Below are positions 13,864 through 20,651 of a stretch of 23,278 nt of DNA, one piece after another. Source of the DNA: an uncultured Lachnospiraceae bacterium (GTDB lineage Bacteria > Bacillota > Clostridia > Lachnospirales > Lachnospiraceae); contig CAKRIL010000046.1 in the NCBI GenBank assembly GCA_934343915.1, positions 1-23,278 on the forward strand, in the 5' to 3' direction. Positions within the stretch are counted from its first letter, which is position 1, and each line of letters opens with the position of its first letter. The notes under the pieces were generated by a model. The model ran no database searches and was not told where the DNA came from. It saw nothing but the letters and a program-made list of their open reading frames with translations. A program made the translations under genes and the position numbers.

Positions 13864-15252
13864 ATGGAAAAGACAATGGAAAAGATTGTAGCCCTTGCAA
13901 AGGCGAGAGGCTTCGTATATCCGGGCTCCGAAATCTACGGCGGCCTTGCAAATACCTGGGATTATGGTAATCTCGGAGTTGAGCTTAAGAACAATGTAAA
14001 GAAGGCATGGTGGAAGAAGTTCGTTCAGGAGAGCCCTTACAATGTCGGAGTTGACTGTGCTATCCTTATGAATCCTCAGACATGGGTTGCCTCAGGACAT
14101 CTCGGCGGCTTTGCAGACCCTCTTATGGACTGTAAGGAGTGTCATGAGCGTTTCAGAGCTGATAAGCTTATTGAGGATTGGTGTGCAGAGAACAAGTATG
14201 AGCTTGAAGGCTCTGTTGATGCATGGAGCCAGGAGCAGATGAAGGGCTTTATTGATGAGAAGAATATTCCATGTCCTTCCTGCGGTAAGCACAATTTTAC
14301 GGATATCAGACAGTTCAATCTTATGTTCAAGACCTTCCAGGGTGTTACAGAGGATGCTAAGAATACTGTTTACTTAAGACCTGAGACAGCACAGGGTATT
14401 TTTGTCAACTTTAAGAATGTACAGAGAACCTCAAGAAAGAAGGTACCTTTCGGTATCGGACAGATTGGTAAGTCCTTCCGTAACGAGATTACACCGGGTA
14501 ATTTTACATTCCGTACAAGAGAGTTCGAGCAGATGGAGCTTGAGTTCTTCTGCAAGCCGGGTACTGACCTTGAGTGGTTCCGGTACTGGAGAGGCTTCTG
14601 CCGTGACTGGCTGCTCTCACTCGGAATCAAGGAGGACGAGATGCGTCTTCGTGACCATTCTCCTGAGGAGCTCTGCTTCTATTCCAAGGGAACAACCGAC
14701 ATCGAGTTCTTATTCCCGTTCGGCTGGGGCGAGCTCTGGGGCATCGCAGACAGAACAGACTACGACCTTACACAGCATCAGACAGTCTCAGGCGAGGATA
14801 TGTCATACTTTGATGATGAGACTAAGGAGAAGTATATTCCTTACGTTATTGAGCCGTCACTTGGTGCTGACCGTGTGACACTTGCATTCCTCTGTGCAGC
14901 TTATGATGAGGAAGAAATCGGTGAGGGAGATGTAAGAACAGTTCTTCATTTCCATCCGGCAATCGCACCTGTCAAGATTGGTGTGCTTCCGCTTTCAAAG
15001 AAGCTTAACGAGGGCGCTGAGAAGATATACACAGAGCTTTCCAAGGTATATAACTGTGAGTTCGACGACAGAGGCAACATCGGTAAGAGATACAGAAGAC
15101 AGGATGAGATTGGTACTCCTTTCTGTATCACATATGATTTTGACTCTGAGACAGACAACTGTGTAACAGTCCGTGACCGTGATACAATGGAGCAGGAGCG
15201 CGTTGCAATCGCTGACCTCAAGGCATACTTTGAGAAGAAGTTCGAGTTTTAA
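13864..15252 (+). CDS. glyS: Glycyl-tRNA synthetase (single-chain class II)
   Basis: It charges tRNA-Gly with glycine. The 462-residue product is the dimeric, single-subunit type, not the two-gene GlyQ/GlyS enzyme. Zinc-ligand pairs are Cys90/Cys93 (MDCKECH) and Cys137/Cys140 (CPSCGK). Class II motif 2 is FRNEIT (205-210) with the following RTREFEQME. Motif 3 is near the EPSLGADRVTLAF segment. A C-terminal anticodon-binding domain starts near APVKIGVLPLSKK and contains RYRRQDEIGTPFCI. I chose the ATG at 13864: GAGGAAG lies just before it, whereas an in-frame ATG at 13834 has no ribosome site. It follows recO but has its own promoter. Confidence 0.96.
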   Translation: MEKTMEKIVALAKARGFVYPGSEIYGGLANTWDYGNLGVELKNNVKKAWWKKFVQESPYNVGVDCAILMNPQTWVASGHLGGFADPLMDCKECHERFRADKLIEDWCAENKYELEGSVDAWSQEQMKGFIDEKNIPCPSCGKHNFTDIRQFNLMFKTFQGVTEDAKNTVYLRPETAQGIFVNFKNVQRTSRKKVPFGIGQIGKSFRNEITPGNFTFRTREFEQMELEFFCKPGTDLEWFRYWRGFCRDWLLSLGIKEDEMRLRDHSPEELCFYSKGTTDIEFLFPFGWGELWGIADRTDYDLTQHQTVSGEDMSYFDDETKEKYIPYVIEPSLGADRVTLAFLCAAYDEEEIGEGDVRTVLHFHPAIAPVKIGVLPLSKKLNEGAEKIYTELSKVYNCEFDDRGNIGKRYRRQDEIGTPFCITYDFDSETDNCVTVRDRDTMEQERVAIADLKAYFEKKFEF

Positions 15253-15272
15253 AATTATTATGTAAAAATTAT

Positions 15273-15326
15273 TTCCCCTTTTAGTACATTGAGAAATTTA
15301 GGATTGCCTGTGTACCGGAAGGGGAA
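15273..15326 (+). other. Two-tier stem-loop between glyS and pepF
   Basis: TTCCCCTT (15273-15280) pairs with AAGGGGAA (15319-15326). Inside it GTACA (15284-15288) pairs with TGTAC (15311-15315), leaving a 22-base loop. Only four T follow, so it would be a weak terminator. It could end glyS transcripts partially or act as a leader structure of pepF, for which I see no clear promoter. Confidence 0.5.
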
Positions 15327-15350
15327 TTTTAAAAAGAAAAGAGGATTGCT

Positions 15351-17096
15351 ATGAATACAGAATGGTCATTGGAAGAGATTTATAAGGGATTTGATGATGA
15401 AGCATATGAGGCGGATTTTAAGAAGCTTGAGGAGATAATTGCAAAGTACTCTGAGTCTGTAAAGGCATCGGACAAGGAATTTCAGGCTAAGATAGAGGAA
15501 CTGCTCTCTCTCGAGGAGAACATCGCGGCTACGGCAGGAAAGCTCAGCCTGTATATCGGTCTTCGTCAGGCTGTCAACACTGATGATGGTGAGATAATGG
15601 CTCAGTCTAACCGCTACCGCAAGGTTACATCAGCGGGAAGTGCGGCTTTTGCGGCTGCATCCAAGCTGTATGCCACAATTCCTGATGTGGATGAACTGGC
15701 AGCTAAGAGCGAGCTTGTAAAAAAGTATACATACAAGCTCAAAAAGGAGAAGAACAGTGCTAAGCACTTACTGAGCGATGAGGCTGAGGAGATTATTTCA
15801 CAGCTTGACATGACGGGCGGCTCAGCATGGGGTAATCTGCAGACATATCTTACTTCAACACTTAAGGTTGATTATGACGGCAAGGTGGTAACATTATCCG
15901 AGATAAGAAATCTTGCATACAGCAAGGATGCCGAGGTCAGAAAGAAAGCTTACGAGGCAGAGCTTAAGGCTTATGAGAAGATTGCAGATTCAGTTGCATT
16001 TTCACTCAACAACATCAAGATGCAGGTGAACACACTCTGCGAGAAGAGAGGATATTCTTCAGCACTTGAGATGACTCTTGACCATTCAGATATGAAGCAG
16101 GAGACACTCGATGCCATGCTCACGGCAATCAGGGAGTATCTTCCGGTATTCAGAAAGTATCTTAAGAAGAAGGGCGAGTTTCTCGGACACAAGAACGGAC
16201 TTCCTTGGTATGACCTCTTTGCACCTATCGGCAAGGCAGATAAGTCATACAGCACAGATGAGGCAAAGGACTATCTTGTAAATTGCTTCTCACAGTTCAC
16301 ACCGGGCATGGCTTCACTTATGAAGGAAGCATTCGAGAACTCATGGATTGACTTTTATCCGAGAAAGGGCAAGGAGGGAGGAGCCTTCTGTGCCGAGGCT
16401 AATTTCATAAGACAGAGTCGAATCCTTACCAACTATGACGGAACCTTCGGTGCCGTTGACACACTTGCCCATGAGCTTGGACATGCCTACCACAACAGAC
16501 AGCTTGAGGACGTTGCCATCCTTAATCAGGGTGCACCTATGCAGCTTGCCGAGACAGCTTCCACCTTCAATGAGGTATTCTTAGGAAAGTATGCGCTTGC
16601 ACAGGCAGATGCCGAGGAAAAGTTAAGCCTTATTGACAGTGATTTGAAAGAGCAGACACAGTGTATAGTTGATATTTATTCAAGATTCCTTATAGAATCA
16701 GCAGTATTCGAGCAGAGCAAGGATCGCTTCCTTATGGCAGAGGATTTGAAGAAAATTATGCTTGATGCTCAGAGACAGTCCTACGGTGACGGACTTGACG
16801 AGAATGTGATGCACCCTTATATGTGGGTATGCAAGGGTCATTATTACAGTTCAGGTCTCAGCTATTATAACTTCCCTTACGCATTTGGAAACCTTTTTGC
16901 GCTTGGACTTTACAGCCTATACAAGGAGGAGGGTGAAGCCTTCGTTCCTAAGTACAACAAGATGCTTGCGTCAACAGGCTGCCATTCAATAGAAGAGGTT
17001 TCAGCTACTATGGGCATTGACATCACCAAGCCTGACTTTTGGAGAAGCAGTCTTAAGCTTATAGAGGCAGAGGTTGAGGAATTCTGCGCACTGTAA
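15351..17096 (+). CDS. pepF: Oligoendopeptidase F-type M3B zinc peptidase
   Basis: It is a cytoplasmic metallopeptidase that cuts short peptides. The 581-residue product has the usual M3B layout: a helical N-terminal half (about 1-200) that closes the cleft, and a C-terminal catalytic half. The zinc site is HELGH (His374, Glu375, His378) in DTLAHELGHAYHNRQ, with the third ligand probably Glu401 in LAETASTFNE. GQ-rich substrate motifs such as GGAFCAEAN (343-351) and the late YYSSGLSYYNFPYAFG segment are also family-like. GAGGA lies 7 bases before the ATG. The ywlG-type gene follows after 15 bases. No signal peptide is present. The exact substrates cannot be read from the sequence. Confidence 0.94.
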   Translation: MNTEWSLEEIYKGFDDEAYEADFKKLEEIIAKYSESVKASDKEFQAKIEELLSLEENIAATAGKLSLYIGLRQAVNTDDGEIMAQSNRYRKVTSAGSAAFAAASKLYATIPDVDELAAKSELVKKYTYKLKKEKNSAKHLLSDEAEEIISQLDMTGGSAWGNLQTYLTSTLKVDYDGKVVTLSEIRNLAYSKDAEVRKKAYEAELKAYEKIADSVAFSLNNIKMQVNTLCEKRGYSSALEMTLDHSDMKQETLDAMLTAIREYLPVFRKYLKKKGEFLGHKNGLPWYDLFAPIGKADKSYSTDEAKDYLVNCFSQFTPGMASLMKEAFENSWIDFYPRKGKEGGAFCAEANFIRQSRILTNYDGTFGAVDTLAHELGHAYHNRQLEDVAILNQGAPMQLAETASTFNEVFLGKYALAQADAEEKLSLIDSDLKEQTQCIVDIYSRFLIESAVFEQSKDRFLMAEDLKKIMLDAQRQSYGDGLDENVMHPYMWVCKGHYYSSGLSYYNFPYAFGNLFALGLYSLYKEEGEAFVPKYNKMLASTGCHSIEEVSATMGIDITKPDFWRSSLKLIEAEVEEFCAL

Positions 17097-17111
17097 AAGG
17101 GGGAAGCTTCC

Positions 17112-17690
17112 ATGAATGAGAATGAAGGAGACAATATAAGAGAGCAGGCATACTCGGCAGCGCATGAGCTGTGTGAGTGTGCAGGTCTTAAAAAGGGTCA
17201 GATTATGGTGATTGGCTGCTCCACAAGCGAGGTTGTCGGAAGCAGAATCGGAACCAATTCAGATGTGGATGTAGCGCTTGAGCTTTTTCTCGGAATCAAG
17301 AAGGCTCTTGATGAGGCGGGAGTATATCTTGCCGCACAATGCTGCGAGCATCTTAACCGTGCAATCGTGATCGAGGAGGATGCTGTGCCGGGTGCTGACA
17401 TAGTAAATGTGGTTCCACAGAAAAAGGCAGGAGGCTCATTCGCGACTCAGGCATATGCGCTTTTTGAACACCCGGTTGTGCTCGAGGAGATTAAGGCACA
17501 TGCAGGGCTCGACATAGGAAACACGCTCATAGGAATGCATCTTAAGGCTGTTGCGGTTCCGGTTCGGCTGTCACTTGACCATATAGGTCATGCGGCAATT
17601 GTTGCGGCACGAACCAGACCGAAGTTCATCGGAGGATGCAGGGCGGTGTATGATGATAAACTTGGGGTGGATCATAGGAATGACATATAG
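17112..17690 (+). CDS. YwlG/UPF0340 (DUF436) family protein
   Basis: The product has 192 residues and appears cytoplasmic. It matches the YwlG family (TIGR01440 type): MVIGCSTSEVVGSRIGTNSD near the N-terminus, AAQCCEHLNRAIVIE in the middle, and the C-terminal DHIGHAAIVAARTRPKFIGG. The family has a known fold but no agreed function. The conserved Cys-Cys-Glu-His and late His-Ile-Gly-His clusters suggest a ligand- or metal-binding site. A purine-rich AAGGGGG lies 8 bases before the ATG. It is the second gene of a unit with pepF, with a 15-base gap. The palindromic element begins 27 bases after its stop; no ordinary terminator is visible. Confidence 0.9.
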   Translation: MNENEGDNIREQAYSAAHELCECAGLKKGQIMVIGCSTSEVVGSRIGTNSDVDVALELFLGIKKALDEAGVYLAAQCCEHLNRAIVIEEDAVPGADIVNVVPQKKAGGSFATQAYALFEHPVVLEEIKAHAGLDIGNTLIGMHLKAVAVPVRLSLDHIGHAAIVAARTRPKFIGGCRAVYDDKLGVDHRNDI

Positions 17691-17717
17691 TTATCGCAAA
17701 TAGGAGACAATGAGGAC

Positions 17718-18004
17718 GGTGTCTAAACAGAAGTGTGGTTATGGGCGGATAACATGTTATATTATGCATATCAGCTCCATTGTACGAAGCATGTTGTTCT
17801 AATGTCTCTGAGCATGTTATTTCTGCTGTCGCCATCGTTGCAAAATCAGCCCTCCGTGGCTGTTTGCAACTCAGCCGGCATCCATGCCGTCTGTGGCTGT
17901 GCCGTGAACAGAGACATAAGAACATCTATGCTTCTCCCCAAAGTCGTGATATGCATAACATAACATGTTATTCGCGATAAATGGGGTGAACCTGTTTAGA
18001 CACC
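17718..18004 (-). repeat. Palindromic dispersed element, copy 2
   Basis: This 287-bp copy is oriented opposite to copy 1 (683-964). Its ends are a perfect 13-bp inverted repeat, GGTGTCTAAACAG (17718-17730) and CTGTTTAGACACC (17992-18004). A second arm pair matches at 21 of 22 positions (17751-17772 with 17948-17969). A third (17786-17810 with 17909-17934, from GAAGCAT to CTCTG) is also highly complementary. The 71-bp core (17830-17900) is 68/71 identical to copy 1 and carries the nested hairpins. The whole element can fold back on itself as DNA or RNA. I see no clear target-site duplication and no encoded transposase. It could be a fold-back MITE or a large structured RNA. Confidence 0.8.
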
Positions 18005-18370
18005 TGTGGAATATAGTTAGTATATTAAGTGTTATAATTATGTAATTTAATTAGCTTCTTTGAAATATCTGTTATTGGTTATGGGTATTTCGGAGGGGCT
18101 TTTTGATTAGATGAATATTAAAACAAAAATCGCATGACATTATTAATCATCTGTGTGAAGAGAAGGCGGAAGCCAAAAAGAAAAAGCAGCTATTTCAGGG
18201 CAGCAGATTTGGAAGGTGGAGTTTTATGAATGCCGCAGAAGAAGGCATCTGGCAGACTATAAAATGTTGGAAAGAAAGGATGACGGCACAATTTACAGGA
18301 AAATCAGGATTAAGGATTGAAAATAGGGCGGGACAGTTGGTAAAATATAATTGGACAGTGTGGACTGTCT
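18005..18370 (+). other. Gene-poor stretch with possible decayed coding sequence
   Basis: There is no confident gene here. A frame without an ATG near its beginning (about 18158-18320) reads QQIWKVEFYECRRRRHLADY and then KMLERKDDGTIYRKIRIKD before a stop. It looks protein-like but lacks a ribosome site and matches no family I know. A 62-codon frame from 18226 overlaps it and also the next gene; its composition is unconvincing. A GACAG/CTGTC hairpin lies at 18354-18370, just before the next ATG. Confidence 0.4.
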
Positions 18371-18619
18371 ATGGAGGAAAAGATTACCGAGACAGATGCA
18401 ATAAAATTATTTAAGTGCCTTGCGGTTAAGTCTTACAAAGACTGGTATTACACCATGTATTCGATATGCAGGGATGTATTCATGACGAATATTGTTGACA
18501 TAATAAGCGAGGAGTCAGCCGAGGCGGGAGAGAAGAATGAGCGCGGGGAGGCATACCGGAGGAAGGTTATAGAAGCGTTCATGGAGTATGGCAAGCTGAA
18601 GTCGAATAATGTATTGTAA
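18371..18619 (+). CDS. Small hypothetical protein
   Basis: The product has 82 residues, is hydrophilic and predicted mostly helical, with an aromatic cluster (KDWYYTMYSICRDVF) and an acidic-to-basic C-terminal half (SEESAEAGEKNERGEAYRRK). No signal peptide, membrane segment or catalytic motif is visible, and I do not recognise a family. The ATG has no ribosome-binding site and is preceded by a GACAG/CTGTC hairpin, so the true start is unsure. It lies 52 bases before the zinc-ribbon protein gene and could share its transcript. The protein-like composition argues that it is or was a real gene. Confidence 0.45.
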   Translation: MEEKITETDAIKLFKCLAVKSYKDWYYTMYSICRDVFMTNIVDIISEESAEAGEKNERGEAYRRKVIEAFMEYGKLKSNNVL

Positions 18620-18671
18620 GTGATGATAATATGTAAAAATTCAATCTATTTGCAGGAAAAAGAGGCAGACA

Positions 18672-20432
18672 ATGTATAAATGTGATAAATGCGGCTGTGA
18701 GCATAATTCGAGAACCGTGTGTCCGAAGTGCGGCGCTCCGGTTGTCATAGTGAATGAGGATTACCTTCTTCGGAGGCAGCAGTGGGAGGAACAGCAAAGG
18801 AATAATTTAAGATACAAGAAAAAGGGCGAGGACAGAAAAACACCAGGCACTACAAGGAAAAGCTCAGATGAACAGCAGAATGAAAAGACTGCGGCTAAGA
18901 CCGGCATAGCCGAAAAGATTGCCTCGGTAAAGACAGATGTTGCTTCCAAGCTTCGCGATAGAAAGAGCGTGAAGGAAGAGGACAAAAAGAAAAAAGAAAA
19001 GGAAAAGAATGCCGAGGAGCTTAAGGATAACAGAAGAGAAAAGAGGCTCAGACAGAGAAGGAACAGAATAATTGCGATTGCAGCCGTGGCAGCAGGAATT
19101 GCTGTGACGGCTGTGGCTGTAACTGTCGGCATCAATATATATAGGAATATTGACAGGAGCGACATGAGATATTTTGACGGTCATGAGCTTGTCTCGGCTT
19201 CGGACGGTGTAATTTTGAGCGTCGACAGGGCTGACGGCAGTTATTCGCTTTTGACATATTCGGATAAGCTTAATGCGGTTCTCATGTCGAATGGGGCTTC
19301 ACTTGTGGGCTGGTATGACAAAAAGGAATACAGCCTTCCGATGGATGCGGGGGCACTCACTGATGAGTTCATGTTCTCGGATTCGGGAAGATATCTGGCA
19401 TATGTCCTTTACAGTGAGGCGGATGAGAAGTATACGCTTGTGGTATGTGATATGTCGGACGGCAGCAGTGCCGCCTATGAGGATGCACTTCGAATCAAGC
19501 TGGTTGCGGTCAATGATGATGGCATCGCGCTCTATGATGAGGTTGACACGACTGATTATTCAACGGTTGTCGGCATGAATCTTTATGCGGCGGACACAAA
19601 AAAGAGGCTTTTAATAGCGTCTGATGTGACAGGTGCAGTCTATGATGTACAGAATGAGAATGCAGCTTTTATAAAAAATGACTGTCTGTATACCTGCAAA
19701 ATTTCCTCATCAGTCATGGACAAATATGAGGGCATAATTTCCGATAGGGAGCATATATTGGTAAATGAGGAGGTTCTTGGAATAGCTGACAATGTACTTG
19801 ACAATGAACTACTGTACATAACTGATGCGGGGCTGTGGATATATGAGAAGAATTATAACGGACCTGCGGTATCGGGAATCGACATGTCGGCTCAGGTGTA
19901 TTATACCGGAGGAAAAAGGCTTTTTTACAGAACGGCGGACAAGCTTTATTATGCAGAGCTTGATAAGAAGAGCAGCGTTGAACAGGAGGAGCTTTCCGGG
20001 CTTGGCACGGCAGAGCCCAAGCTTATCATAGATGGTATAAAGGGAAATATTGTAGTATCCGAAGACAATCAGCTATGGTGCGTTACCGCGGAGGGAGTTC
20101 TCTGCCGCATTAATATGGAAGAAAAAAAGAATGCCGGGCAGCCGGTTCAGGTTGATGGCAATGTAATAACCTGCGGGGAGCTTGCGGGGGAGGGCGGCTG
20201 TGCATATGTCAAGGATGGCAGACTGAACGTGATATATGGAAATGCATCAGATAAGACGGTCGTTCTTGCGGAAAATAATGTTGATACAGCCTTGGCGAAT
20301 AAGGTCATAAGCTCCAAAAAATCCTTTTATTTTATTGATTCAAGCAGCGTCTTGTGGAAAATTGACAAAAATGGAAAAGACAGGGAGAGCCTTGGATTTA
20401 CTAGTTTGGTAGGTCTATATAATCAAAAATAA
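18672..20432 (+). CDS. Zinc-ribbon, single-pass membrane protein with extracellular beta-propeller-like domain
   Basis: The product has 586 residues. A zinc ribbon at the N-terminus has Cys4-x2-Cys7 and Cys17-x2-Cys20 (YKCDKCGCE, VCPKCGAP). A long charged cytoplasmic linker (about 35-131) with coiled-coil character follows (KEEDKKKKEKEKNAEELKD). A single membrane helix lies at about 132-156. The remaining ~430 residues should be outside the cell. They contain repeating beta-strand units with SDSGRYLAYVLYS, LLYITDAGLWIYEKN and QLWCVTAEGVLCRI, as in TolB/DUF5050-type propellers. AGAGG lies 6 bases before the ATG. This topology suggests a surface sensor or scaffold, but its partners are unknown. 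Confidence 0.85.
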   Translation: MYKCDKCGCEHNSRTVCPKCGAPVVIVNEDYLLRRQQWEEQQRNNLRYKKKGEDRKTPGTTRKSSDEQQNEKTAAKTGIAEKIASVKTDVASKLRDRKSVKEEDKKKKEKEKNAEELKDNRREKRLRQRRNRIIAIAAVAAGIAVTAVAVTVGINIYRNIDRSDMRYFDGHELVSASDGVILSVDRADGSYSLLTYSDKLNAVLMSNGASLVGWYDKKEYSLPMDAGALTDEFMFSDSGRYLAYVLYSEADEKYTLVVCDMSDGSSAAYEDALRIKLVAVNDDGIALYDEVDTTDYSTVVGMNLYAADTKKRLLIASDVTGAVYDVQNENAAFIKNDCLYTCKISSSVMDKYEGIISDREHILVNEEVLGIADNVLDNELLYITDAGLWIYEKNYNGPAVSGIDMSAQVYYTGGKRLFYRTADKLYYAELDKKSSVEQEELSGLGTAEPKLIIDGIKGNIVVSEDNQLWCVTAEGVLCRINMEEKKNAGQPVQVDGNVITCGELAGEGGCAYVKDGRLNVIYGNASDKTVVLAENNVDTALANKVISSKKSFYFIDSSSVLWKIDKNGKDRESLGFTSLVGLYNQK

Positions 20433-20531
20433 ATGATTGTTATAAAAATAACGAGCCTTTTTGCGCTATTTTCCGATAAAACAATAAAATTGCATAATAT
20501 ATGAAAGCACTTACATGTTTTTTTGTAAACT

Positions 20532-20549
20532 TTGTGAACTATTTCAGAA
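20532..20549 (+). promoter_or_regulatory. Rex-like operator, distal site
   Basis: TTGTGAA-CTAT-TTCAGAA matches the Rex consensus TTGTGAA-N4-TTCACAA at 13 of 14 defined positions. Its centre is 23 bp from that of the proximal site. CRP/FNR-type sites (TGTGA-N6-TCACA) look similar, so the regulator is not certain. Confidence 0.5.
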
Positions 20550-20554
20550 ATTAA

Positions 20555-20572
20555 TTGTGGAAATTTTCACAA
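20555..20572 (+). promoter_or_regulatory. Rex-like operator overlapping the ppdK -35 region
   Basis: TTGTGGA-AATT-TTCACAA matches TTGTGAA-N4-TTCACAA at 13 of 14 defined positions. It covers the expected -35 region of the ppdK promoter, a position suited to repression. Confidence 0.55.
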
Positions 20573-20579
20573 AGTATGA

Positions 20580-20585
20580 TATAAT
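20580..20585 (+). promoter_or_regulatory. -10 box of the ppdK promoter
   Basis: A perfect TATAAT is followed by an AT-rich start region. No good -35 box exists at 17 bases. TTGTGG (20555-20560), inside the operator, is 19 bases upstream. The leader carries ATTACA/TGTAAT (20602-20607 with 20632-20637), a weak stem next to the AGGAGG ribosome site (20639-20644). Confidence 0.6.
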
Positions 20586-20651
20586 TTTTTTAGTGCTCTA
20601 GATTACATACTTAAGGGCGTGAATAATTCTTTGTAATTAGGAGGAAATACA

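Noticed and set aside
20444..20472. AAAATA/TATTTT palindrome after the zinc-ribbon protein gene as a terminator
   Set aside because: The stem is almost all A-T pairs and there is no proper T-tail, so the evidence is too weak to list.
20521..20541. Third Rex-like or catabolite (cre) site upstream of the tandem operators
   Set aside because: The TTTGTAAAC segment lacks a matching second half and no CG-centred cre pattern is present.
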